From NCBI GenBank assembly GCA_964472175.1, contig CAYYJF010000026.1, forward strand, positions 1 to 24,250: DNA of 24,250 nt, given 5' to 3'. Each line of letters begins with the position of its first letter. Position 1 is the first letter of the stretch. The notes under the pieces were generated by a model. It had not been told where the DNA came from. It searched no databases and saw only the letters and a program-made list of their open reading frames with translations. Positions 6,911 to 14,180 of this stretch are shown here, piece by piece. A program made the position numbers and the translations under genes. The stretch is from UBA8389 sp964472175. GTDB lineage: Bacteria; Bacteroidota; Bacteroidia; Bacteroidales; UBA1402.

Positions 6911-9586
6911 ATGAAAAAGACTATTCGAATCACCGCCATTGTATTGGCAGTTTTATTGGTATCCATGATTGTTTTGCCTTTTGCTTTTAAGGATAAGATC
7001 AAATCGGCAGTCATGAAGCAAGCTGAATTGCGCCTGAATGCAAGGTTTGATTTTCAGGATGTTGGCGTAAATTTGTTTCAGGATTTTCCCAATATCCATG
7101 CTTCCGTGGAAGGTTTGACTGTGGTTGGGGTGGATTCCTTTGCCACGGATACCCTGTTGAAAGCAGCTGAAATAGGGGTGTCCATCCAATTGAAAAGTTT
7201 GTTTACCGACACCGGTTTTCGGCTTACAAAAATTTCCATTCAGGATGCAGATTTGAAAATAAAAGTCTTGGAATCGGGCTTGGCCAATTATGACATCATG
7301 AAACCGGATACCACTCAGGAGCAACCGGCAGATTCACAGACAGATACTACTGCCATGATTTTTGATGTGGATAGAATTGAATTGGAAAATGTGCGTCTTG
7401 AATACGATGATCGCAGTTTGGATGTGTATGCAGCCTGCAAACAAATGAATGCCATGCTGAAAGGGCAGTTTTCATCGGCTTTCACCACGCTTCGTTCAAC
7501 CCTTTCGATGGATGAATTGACATACACGCAATTTGGTATGCCCCTATTGTCAAAAGTGAAACTGGATGCGGACATTGAAGCCGATGCCGATTTGAATAAA
7601 TTTATATTTACGCTGAGGGACAATCAATTTCGCCTGAATGACATGATGCTGGCTTTGGCAGGAACCTTTGCCATGCCGGATGAAGGCATGAGATTTGATT
7701 TGAAATTGTCAACGCCATCGGTTACGTTTAAACAATTTTTATCCCTGGTTCCTGCCTTTTATACCAATGATTTTAAATCCCTTCAGGCCGATGGGAAAAT
7801 GCAATTGGAAGCTTCCTTAAAAGGACTGATGAACGATTCGGTTTGGCCGGGATTCAATGTGGATCTGCGTGTTTCGGATGGTCAAATCCGATATCCGGAA
7901 TTGCCCAAATCCATTCAGGATATTCAGATTGCTCTATTGGTACAGAACCCTGGTGGTTCGCTCAACAATACCGTTGTGGATTTGAGCCGTTTTCATTTTA
8001 ATATGGGAGGCAATCCGTTTGATCTGAAAGCACGTGTTTCCAATGTCATTGATGACCCAAAATTTCAAGCGGGTTTAAAAGGAAAATTGGATTTGGGCAT
8101 GGTGAAAGATGTGTATCCTTTGCCCAATGAAATGAAGCTGTCCGGTGTGATCCAAATGTTGGCTGATGCTGCTGGCAGCATGTCTTACGTGGACCAGGGA
8201 CGTTATGAAAAGTTGAAGGTGGCCGGTTCACTCGGTGTTCAAAATGTGGTTGTGAAGCAGGCTGATGTGCCCGATGTGTCGGTTTCGACCGGTAGCATGC
8301 GTTTTACGCCTCAACAAGCGACCATCAGCAATTTGCAACTCAAATTTGGAGATAACGATCTGAAAGCAGATGGCGTGGTGGGTAATTATTTGGCATGGTT
8401 TTTCCATGATCAGGTGTTGAATGGCTCGTTGTCTTTGTATTCCAATCGTTTGGATTTGAATGAGCTGATGCCAAAGACGGAGACTGCCAAAGAAACCGCT
8501 GCTGAAACGGAGCAAATGACGGCTTTTCAAATTCCGGACAACATCCGGTTTAAGCTGAATGCCATCGGGAATACGGTTACGTATGGAAATATCGTTTTAA
8601 ACAATGCCAAAGCTGATTTGTCTTTGGCAAAATCCAGATTGAACATTGAGCAGCTTTCTGCAAATGCTTTGGGTGGTCGTATTGTAATGAATGGTTTTTA
8701 CGAAACCCTGAATGCGGACAAACCCGTAGCTTCGTTTGGAATGGATTTAAAGGAAGTCTCTTATAATCAAACGGTTAAAACCTTTGATTTCTTGAAAAAA
8801 ATGGCCCCAATTTTTGAGAAACTATCCGGAGATTATTCTGTTAAAATGGATTTTTCAACCACTTTTGATGGACATTTGAATCCAAACCTGAATGATATTT
8901 CAGGTGCAGGTCTGTTAAAATCGGCCAATGTGGGCATGAAAGGCATTCGCGTGCTGGATGTGATTGCATCCACATTGAAGATGGACGCATTCAAACAACC
9001 CACCATTCGCGATTTGGCGACCACATTTAGCATCAAAGACGGAAAAATTACGACCAAGCCTTTTCGGGTGGATATCTCTGGTATTGGTTTGACTCTGGGG
9101 GGCGTAACCGGATTTGACAAGAGCATCAAATATGATTTGATGGTACACTTGCCCAAGCAGTTGTCATTTGTTGGCGCAAACGAGTTGAAAGGCACCATTG
9201 GGGGTACGTTTGATCAACCCAAAGTGCAGTTGAATACCATTGAAGTCGCTCAAAAAGCAGCCAAAGATTTGGTGGATAAAACCTTGGTGAAAGCCATCGG
9301 AACAAACTTGAGTGAAACCAAAGCAAAAATTCAGGAATCGATTGATTTTCAGGCAAAAAAAATCCGGGAGCAGGCCAAAAGTGCAGGAGACCGACTCATA
9401 TCGGAAGCTGAAAAGAAAGGGGCAGAACTGGTTGAAAAGGCCAAAAACCCACTATTAAAGGCAGCCGCTAAGACAACGGCTGCCCAATTGGTGAAAGAAG
9501 CTCAGAAAAAAGCCACTCAACTGATGTCAGATGCAGAAAATCAAATCAAAAAAATGGCTACTGAAGCACAGGCTAAAGCTGAATGA
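6911..9586 (+). CDS. AsmA-like inner-membrane-anchored periplasmic protein
   Basis: The protein has 891 residues from the chosen start (MKKTIRITAIVLAVLLVSMI), with a single N-terminal membrane anchor at about 4-26. The large remainder alternates beta strands with Asp and Gly turns, as in AsmA/TamB/YhdP-type proteins, which are thought to bridge the periplasm and move phospholipids or assist outer-membrane assembly. The early segment after the anchor (LNARFDFQDVGVNLFQDFPNI region, then EGLTVVG) is typical of the AsmA N-terminus. The C-terminal part (GAGLLKSANVGMKGIRVLDVI region, then FRVDISGIGLTLGGVTGFD region) matches the AsmA C-terminal domain. The last 98 residues are a Lys/Ala/Glu-rich helix outside the core fold. 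Upstream in-frame starts at 6851 and 6887 lie before or at the inferred transcription start. The 3' end overlaps the convergent rubrerythrin gene by 14 bp. Confidence 0.9.
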   Translation: MKKTIRITAIVLAVLLVSMIVLPFAFKDKIKSAVMKQAELRLNARFDFQDVGVNLFQDFPNIHASVEGLTVVGVDSFATDTLLKAAEIGVSIQLKSLFTDTGFRLTKISIQDADLKIKVLESGLANYDIMKPDTTQEQPADSQTDTTAMIFDVDRIELENVRLEYDDRSLDVYAACKQMNAMLKGQFSSAFTTLRSTLSMDELTYTQFGMPLLSKVKLDADIEADADLNKFIFTLRDNQFRLNDMMLALAGTFAMPDEGMRFDLKLSTPSVTFKQFLSLVPAFYTNDFKSLQADGKMQLEASLKGLMNDSVWPGFNVDLRVSDGQIRYPELPKSIQDIQIALLVQNPGGSLNNTVVDLSRFHFNMGGNPFDLKARVSNVIDDPKFQAGLKGKLDLGMVKDVYPLPNEMKLSGVIQMLADAAGSMSYVDQGRYEKLKVAGSLGVQNVVVKQADVPDVSVSTGSMRFTPQQATISNLQLKFGDNDLKADGVVGNYLAWFFHDQVLNGSLSLYSNRLDLNELMPKTETAKETAAETEQMTAFQIPDNIRFKLNAIGNTVTYGNIVLNNAKADLSLAKSRLNIEQLSANALGGRIVMNGFYETLNADKPVASFGMDLKEVSYNQTVKTFDFLKKMAPIFEKLSGDYSVKMDFSTTFDGHLNPNLNDISGAGLLKSANVGMKGIRVLDVIASTLKMDAFKQPTIRDLATTFSIKDGKITTKPFRVDISGIGLTLGGVTGFDKSIKYDLMVHLPKQLSFVGANELKGTIGGTFDQPKVQLNTIEVAQKAAKDLVDKTLVKAIGTNLSETKAKIQESIDFQAKKIREQAKSAGDRLISEAEKKGAELVEKAKNPLLKAAAKTTAAQLVKEAQKKATQLMSDAENQIKKMATEAQAKAE

Positions 9587-10187
9587 GCAAATTACCGCTG
9601 GTACCGCAGTTTTTACAGTTGTCAACCGGTGTGGACAACTCTTTGGTGCATCCGCAGATGGGGCAAACAGTATATCCGTTGGGTAAATTTTGTAAAGAAT
9701 CACGTTGGGTATCGTACATCTTTAATGCATTTTGAAGCAGCTCCAGATGCTTTTTTTCAACATTGGAAGCCCATTGCAGCATTTCAGAAATTTCGGTTTG
9801 GCTTTCGGCCTGAGCATCTTTCAAACATTTTGGGTATAAGGAATCAACGCAATAGGATTCCATTTCAATGGCTTTTAATAAATTCTTTCTGGTGTCATTC
9901 AATGCGTAATTGGGATCAAAATCTTGCACATTTACGTCCCATTCGTCCAAAAATTCTTTGTATCGTTCTGCATGGTTGCGTTCAGAGCGAGCCAGTGCTT
10001 GAAACATTTTGGCAATGGTCGGCAGATTTTCTTCAGTAGCCTTGACTTCAAAAGCCGTATAAGTTACTGAAGCAGTGGCTTCGTCAATAACGGCTTGTTG
10101 CATGTTGCTGATGGTTGAGTCAGGCCGTTTCTGGCATCCGGAAAGGGCGATCATACCCAAAACGGAAAGTAAAATTAAATTTTTCAT
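9573..10187 (-). CDS. Lipoprotein-type rubrerythrin with C-terminal rubredoxin-like zinc ribbon
   Basis: The protein has 204 residues. It starts with a lipoprotein signal (MKNLILLSVLGMIALSGC, Cys18), so it should be exported and lipid-anchored. A ferritin-like four-helix domain follows, with diiron ligand candidates E36, E53, the ERNH pair E69/H72, E108 or E110, and E144/H147 in VEKKH. The YP after the third helix is also typical of rubrerythrin. A C-terminal metal site is formed by CPICGC (C175, C178) and CKNCG (C191, C194). Classical rubrerythrins are cytoplasmic peroxidases reducing H2O2. An exported form implies work at the envelope and an unknown electron donor. The stop overlaps the AsmA-like gene convergently by 14 bp. 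All expected ligands look present, so activity is plausible. Confidence 0.92.
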   Translation of the reverse strand: MKNLILLSVLGMIALSGCQKRPDSTISNMQQAVIDEATASVTYTAFEVKATEENLPTIAKMFQALARSERNHAERYKEFLDEWDVNVQDFDPNYALNDTRKNLLKAIEMESYCVDSLYPKCLKDAQAESQTEISEMLQWASNVEKKHLELLQNALKMYDTQRDSLQNLPNGYTVCPICGCTKELSTPVDNCKNCGTSGNLLIQL

Positions 10188-10237
10188 AAGGCATTTTGAG
10201 TGTTAAGGTGGAACGGAAGTAAAAGATCGCTGTATTA

Positions 10238-10245
10238 CAAATATA
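10238..10245 (-). promoter_or_regulatory. -7 element for the rubrerythrin gene
   Basis: TATATTTG on the minus strand matches TAnnTTTG and lies about 50 nt before the start codon at 10187. No convincing TTG is present at -33 spacing, so only the -7 half is supported. Confidence 0.5.
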
Positions 10246-10274
10246 CAACGCCAGGGGAAGAAATGTACTTTTTA

Positions 10275-10307
10275 TTGCGGTTTTATAGCAGGAGTTTTTT
10301 ATTTTTG
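10275..10307 (+). promoter_or_regulatory. Promoter of the tryptophanase/TPL-family gene
   Basis: TTG (10275-10277), 22 nt, then TATTTTTG (10300-10307). The spacing is slightly long but the -7 element is exact. The start codon is 27 bp downstream. It faces away from the rubrerythrin promoter in a compact divergent intergenic region. Confidence 0.6.
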
Positions 10308-10333
10308 CGTTTCTGTTTATTAAAATCGAAACC

Positions 10334-11800
10334 ATGAGTTCAACTACATCCAAACCATTCGTTAAATTTTATTCGGGTCAGGACTTACCCATTGAATTAC
10401 ACAAAGTTCGCATCGTGCAAAAATTAAATTTGGTTCCCATTGAAAGAAGATTGGAAGCATTGAAAGAAGGTGGATTCAACACCTTTCAATTAAGCACCAA
10501 AGATGTCTATCTGGATATGCTCACAGACTCTGGAACAAACGCCATGAGCGACAATCAGCTGGCTGCTATGATGCAAGCAGATGATGCCTATGCCGGATCA
10601 CAAAGTTTTGTACGTCTTCAAAAAGCCGTTGAAGATGTTTTGGGAAAAACGTATTTCTTGCCTGTTCATCAGGGACGTGCTGCTGAAAACATTTTAAGTG
10701 TTGCTTATGTCAATAAGACGAGTTTGGTTCCGATGAATTACCACTTTACGACGGCCATGGCGCACATCACCGATAAAGGTGGTCGTATTGTTGAATTGTT
10801 GTATCCTGAAGCCTACAAAATCGATTCTGTGCATCCTTTTAAAGGGAACATGAATCTGGAAGATCTGGAAGATACCATTGTGAGAACTGGTAAAGAACAC
10901 ATTCCTTATGTTCGTATGGAAGCTTCTACCAATTTGATTGGCGGACAACCTTTCTCTGTTGAAAATTTGCGTGGTGTTCGTGCCATTTGCGATAAATATG
11001 GCATTCGTTTGGTTCTGGATGCCAGTCTTTTGGGAGAAAATGCCTATTTGGTAAAACAACGCGAAGAGGAGTTTAAGGAAAAATCCATGTTGGATATCAT
11101 TCAAACCATGACAGGTTTGGCCGATATCGTTTATTTTTCTGCCAGAAAATTGAGCTCTTCCAGAGGTGGTGGTATTTGTACCAACAATGAATCCATTTAC
11201 AAAGAAATGGAAGCATTGGTTCCTCTGTATGAAGGTTTCCTGACCTATGGTGGTATTTCCATTCGTGAAGTAGAAGCCATGGCCGTTGGTTTGTACGAAA
11301 CCCTTGATGAAACGATGATTTCACAAAGCCCGTCCTTCATCAAATATTTGGTAGAAGAAGCTGCGAAGAAAGGCATTCCTATGGTCACACCTCCCGGGGT
11401 TTTGGGCGCACATGTCGACGCCATGAGTTTCTGTGCACATATTCCCCAAACAGAATATCCTGCTGGCGCTTTGGCTGCTGCATTCTTCTTGATTTCAGGC
11501 GTTCGTGGTATGGAAAGAGGTTCTGTGTCCAATCAACGTGATGAAGAAGGCAACGAAACCTATGCAGACATGGAATTGTTGAGGTTGGCTGTTCCCAGAA
11601 GAGTTTTCACCTTGTCACAAATCAGCTATGTCATTGACCGCTTGTCATGGTTGTATGACAACAGATCTTTGATTGGTGGTTTGAAATTCACGTATGAACC
11701 AACCGTATTGCGTTTCTTCATGGGTAAACTGACTTCAACCTCTGATTGGCCTGAAAAACTCATGAAAAAATTCAGAAAAGATTTCGGAGATAGCTTATAA
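10334..11800 (+). CDS. PLP-dependent beta-eliminating lyase, tryptophanase/tyrosine phenol-lyase family (TPL-like signature)
   Basis: The protein has 488 residues, slightly longer than TPL (456) or TnaA (471), with about 23 extra C-terminal residues (TSTSDWPEKLMKKFRKDF region). The fold-type I lyase cleaves a beta-substituted amino acid to the ring compound, pyruvate and ammonia. Family motifs include LTDSGTNAMS near 63-72, DAYAGS with Y86, HQGRAAEN at 112-119, D229 (pyridine-N contact), the expected PLP lysine K272 and PRR at 421-423. Residues that separate TPL from tryptophanase look TPL-like: Thr139 in HFTT (TPL Thr124; Asp in TnaA) and Arg395 in MERG (TPL Arg381; Ile or Val in TnaA). RFF at 460-462 is also TPL-like. 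The usual KKD at the PLP lysine is RKL here. Automatic naming would be tryptophanase; I leave the substrate open. Confidence 0.88.
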   Translation: MSSTTSKPFVKFYSGQDLPIELHKVRIVQKLNLVPIERRLEALKEGGFNTFQLSTKDVYLDMLTDSGTNAMSDNQLAAMMQADDAYAGSQSFVRLQKAVEDVLGKTYFLPVHQGRAAENILSVAYVNKTSLVPMNYHFTTAMAHITDKGGRIVELLYPEAYKIDSVHPFKGNMNLEDLEDTIVRTGKEHIPYVRMEASTNLIGGQPFSVENLRGVRAICDKYGIRLVLDASLLGENAYLVKQREEEFKEKSMLDIIQTMTGLADIVYFSARKLSSSRGGGICTNNESIYKEMEALVPLYEGFLTYGGISIREVEAMAVGLYETLDETMISQSPSFIKYLVEEAAKKGIPMVTPPGVLGAHVDAMSFCAHIPQTEYPAGALAAAFFLISGVRGMERGSVSNQRDEEGNETYADMELLRLAVPRRVFTLSQISYVIDRLSWLYDNRSLIGGLKFTYEPTVLRFFMGKLTSTSDWPEKLMKKFRKDFGDSL

Positions 11801-11849
11801 AGCCCTGTTGATTCATTCATGGAATCAGCATTGAAAGCATTTCTACTAT

Positions 11850-11895
11850 AAAACAAAACCCTAAAAGTATCTTGCTTTTAGGGTTTGTTGTTTCT
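11850..11895. terminator. Bidirectional intrinsic terminator
   Basis: A perfect 12-bp stem, AAACCCTAAAAG (11856-11867) with CTTTTAGGGTTT (11875-11886), encloses a 7-nt loop. T-rich tails occur in both directions (TTTGTTGTTT on plus, TTGTTTTATAG on minus). It separates the convergent lyase and mtgA genes. Confidence 0.92.
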
Positions 11896-11912
11896 ATGAA
11901 TGGGCGAATGTC

Positions 11913-12596
11913 TCAATCTGAATCGGGCAGGTGAATGTACCGCATCTGATGCAAAATTTGTTGTTGTCTGTTCCGAATGTAACGACTTGGTTTTCCTGAA
12001 TGGAACCTCCTTGGATTCGGCAGGGATGCAGCAATCAGGGCCGATTGATATCGGGTCAGCTTTTTAGCATGGGTGTTAAAATGTGCCTTGGCGACGGATT
12101 CAGCCCCATAAATGCCCACTCCTGTCTCCATGGAGTTGAGATACACTTCTAAAATGCGGTCTTTGCTCCATAAAAATTCGATGAGCACCGTAAAATAGAC
12201 TTCAAACCCTTTTCGATACCAGGATGACTTTGGCCATAAAAAAACATTCTTGGCTGTTTGTTGGCTGATGGTGCTGGCTCCTCTTGGGCGTTTTCTGTAT
12301 TTGTTTTGCCTGACAGCTTTTTTGATTTGTTTGGTATCAAATCCCCAGTGGTCATAAAACCGTTGATCTTCAGATGCGATGACGGCTCTTTTCAAATGAT
12401 TGGAGATTTTCTCCGATGAAACCCAATGGTGTTTCCAAACGATGGGTTCCCCTGTAAATACTTGTTCGACAGTTCGAATCACCATGAGTGGTGTGACATA
12501 AACAGGTACAAATCTATATATTAGAACAAAAAACAATGTTGTTGAAAAGAAAATCAACAAAGCGAGGCGCACAATCTTTCCGATTTTTCTAAACAT
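11913..12596 (-). CDS. mtgA: Monofunctional biosynthetic peptidoglycan transglycosylase
   Basis: This 227-residue GT51 enzyme polymerises lipid II into glycan strands on the outer face of the inner membrane. It has a membrane anchor at about 8-32 and GT51 motifs in order: AVIASEDQRFYDHWGFD with catalytic E76 (71-87), RGASTISQQTAKN (105-117), FEVYFTVLIEFLWSKDRILE with E140 (131-150), VYLNSMETG, and GIYGAESVAKAHF (161-173). There is no transpeptidase domain, hence monofunctional. The start is the ATG at 12596. The frame stays open to 12944, but that part has no hydrophobic or GT51 character and runs antisense through the OsmC gene, so it is excluded. The gene ends at a bidirectional terminator and has a promoter interlocked with that of the divergent OsmC gene. 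Confidence 0.94.
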   Translation of the reverse strand: MFRKIGKIVRLALLIFFSTTLFFVLIYRFVPVYVTPLMVIRTVEQVFTGEPIVWKHHWVSSEKISNHLKRAVIASEDQRFYDHWGFDTKQIKKAVRQNKYRKRPRGASTISQQTAKNVFLWPKSSWYRKGFEVYFTVLIEFLWSKDRILEVYLNSMETGVGIYGAESVAKAHFNTHAKKLTRYQSALIAASLPNPRRFHSGKPSRYIRNRQQQILHQMRYIHLPDSD

Positions 12597-12615
12597 GGTC
12601 CGTAGAGTTGGAACA

Positions 12616-12648
12616 CAAATATACTGCAAAACACTTGTTTTCGACCAA
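12616..12648 (-). promoter_or_regulatory. Promoter of mtgA
   Basis: On the minus strand TTG (12648-12646), 22 nt, then TATATTTG (12623-12616). The start codon at 12596 is about 20 nt below. Its spacer contains the -33 element of the opposite promoter. Confidence 0.65.
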
Positions 12649-12664
12649 ATGTTTATTATTTTTG
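12635..12664 (+). promoter_or_regulatory. Promoter of the OsmC-family gene
   Basis: TTG (12635-12637), 19 nt, TATTTTTG (12657-12664). This is an exact Bacteroidota consensus, 27 bp before the ATG at 12692. It physically overlaps the mtgA promoter on the other strand. Confidence 0.78.
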
Positions 12665-12691
12665 TATGTAAACATTTAATATTAGAAAGTA

Positions 12692-13105
12692 ATGAAACAG
12701 CACATAGATGTCGATTGGAAAGGGAACATGAAATTTGAATCTGTGATTGGCAATCATTTGGTAAAAGTCGATGCCTCAACCGAGGTTGGTGGAGATGATT
12801 CAGCTCCCGGGCCAAAACGTTTGTTGTTGATGGGCTTGGCCGGATGTACAGGAATGGATGTGGTCTCCCTGATGAAAAAAATGCGTATTGAGGTGGAAAA
12901 CTTCCGCATGACTGTGGAGTCGGAGTTGACGGAAGAGCATCCAAAACACTATGTTTCCATGCATTTGATTTATTATTTCAAAGGCAATGACTTGCCTTTG
13001 GATAAACTGACAAAGATTGTGGAAATGTCTCAGGAAAAGTATTGTGGTGTTGCCGCCACATTCAGGCAGGGCATGCCGGTGACCTGGGAAATTAAGCTGG
13101 AATAA
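12692..13105 (+). CDS. OsmC family protein
   Basis: The 137-residue cytoplasmic protein has the two conserved redox cysteines of the OsmC/Ohr superfamily: C52 in GLAGCTGMDV and C118 in EKYCGVAATF. The N-terminal beta sheet (IDVDWKGNMKFE), the motif GGDDSAPGPKRLLLMGLAGC at 33-52 and the final VTWEIKLE are typical of the YhfA-like branch. These proteins reduce organic or thiol hydroperoxides in characterised members; the substrate here is unknown. The ATG at 12692 follows a consensus promoter and has no Shine-Dalgarno site. It is transcribed alone, divergent from mtgA. Confidence 0.92.
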   Translation: MKQHIDVDWKGNMKFESVIGNHLVKVDASTEVGGDDSAPGPKRLLLMGLAGCTGMDVVSLMKKMRIEVENFRMTVESELTEEHPKHYVSMHLIYYFKGNDLPLDKLTKIVEMSQEKYCGVAATFRQGMPVTWEIKLE

Positions 13106-13201
13106 GCCTTTGTACCATTTGCGAAGCGAAATTTTATATTTTGCCCCATCCCTTTGGCGTGTATTTTCTCATCTTTAGCAGAAATTTTAAAATTTTCAAA
13201 G

Positions 13202-14119
13202 ATGAATAAACACGCCTTACTTTTTATGGCCACTTTTATGGCTTTATTTTTATTTGTTTCCTGTGATACTGGTGACACCGGGTCAGGTACGGATACGAGT
13301 TACTGGTATTCCAATGCCCTGACAAGAATGAACTTGAAGGGTTCGGTGAAAACTATTATGGATGAATCGAATGTTCTCTATTCCTTTAATTTGGATGGAA
13401 ACATTGCTTCTGAATATGATACGAATCTGGGCGATTCCACGGTGTATCAATATCAGAATGGTTTGTTGGTCTCTCAATCACTAACAAGTAACCAGTTGAC
13501 CCAAACAACAACCTATGCCTACGAAAATGCTGGGAAGTTTGTTCCTGTGGATCGATTTCATTTACATATTGGCGGTTTGATTCCAGGCTTGTCTTCGATG
13601 GAAAGTCGTTTTGTAAAAAAAGATTATGTTTTCGATGGAAACAATCTTAACATGATTTCTTACGAAAAGTATGGCGAAGAATGGATTCCTTCGGATACCG
13701 CCATTATAACATATTCCGGTGCTTATCCTGCATCTTATGTAGGTCAATGGGATTTCTTTGAAGGAATATCTATGCAAGCCAATGGCATGTTTTCAACCTA
13801 TTCAGAGGGTTCCTATGGAGAAGGTTCTAGAACGACAAGGGTGTACCATTTTGTGTCGATTAACGGGGCACAACGCATGTCTAGTTCAACAGAAACAATG
13901 ATGCAGAACAATTTCCAGCGCTCTCCGATAACTACAACATATAGCTACAATCAACAAGGTGATCTCGTTTCAGAAGTATATTCTGATGGCTATCAGCAAG
14001 CTTATTCAGACTATGTGTATGATGCACATGGCAACTGGATATCCCGCAACTACAGTTACAAAAATGGGGAGCAATGGACTGCGCCGGTTGCACAAACGAG
14101 AACGATTACCTATTATTAA
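13202..14119 (+). CDS. Putative lipoprotein with YD/RHS-like repeat texture
   Basis: The protein has 305 residues. The signal MNKHALLFMATFMALFLFVSC ends in a lipobox with Cys21, followed by an Asp/Gly/Thr linker. The body has recurring short units in which Tyr-x-Tyr or Tyr-Asp pairs with Gly and Asn (YSFNLDGNIASEYD, VYQYQNGLLVSQ, YSYNQQGDLVSEVYSDG, YVYDAHGNWISRNYSY). These resemble YD repeats of RHS proteins and MORN-like beta strands. Similar small exported proteins are common in Bacteroidales without known function. I chose the ATG at 13202, because upstream in-frame codons to 13154 would bury the signal. A strong hairpin terminator follows. It is transcribed alone. Confidence 0.8.
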   Translation: MNKHALLFMATFMALFLFVSCDTGDTGSGTDTSYWYSNALTRMNLKGSVKTIMDESNVLYSFNLDGNIASEYDTNLGDSTVYQYQNGLLVSQSLTSNQLTQTTTYAYENAGKFVPVDRFHLHIGGLIPGLSSMESRFVKKDYVFDGNNLNMISYEKYGEEWIPSDTAIITYSGAYPASYVGQWDFFEGISMQANGMFSTYSEGSYGEGSRTTRVYHFVSINGAQRMSSSTETMMQNNFQRSPITTTYSYNQQGDLVSEVYSDGYQQAYSDYVYDAHGNWISRNYSYKNGEQWTAPVAQTRTITYY

Positions 14120-14139
14120 AGAGCCGTTTTAATGGGTTT

Positions 14140-14180
14140 AAATGCTGAAAAACATCAATTGTTTTTCAGCATTTTTATTT
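14140..14180 (+). terminator. Intrinsic terminator after the YD-repeat lipoprotein gene
   Basis: A perfect 14-bp stem, AAATGCTGAAAAAC (14140-14153) with GTTTTTCAGCATTT (14161-14174), has a 7-nt loop and then TTATTT. The stop codon of the convergent glycosyltransferase lies in the loop, and the right arm encodes its last residues (MLKNN). The minus-strand flank is not U-rich, so it acts mainly on the plus strand. Confidence 0.9.

Noticed and set aside
9573..9586. Possible frameshift at the overlap of AsmA-like and rubrerythrin genes
   Set aside because: Both reading frames end with normal C-termini; this is a simple 14-bp convergent overlap.
12597..12944. Long N-terminal extension of the mtgA frame (116 residues)
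   Set aside because: It is antisense to the OsmC gene and crosses both promoters. It has Pro/Ser-rich random character, and the GT51 protein begins naturally with a membrane anchor at 12596.
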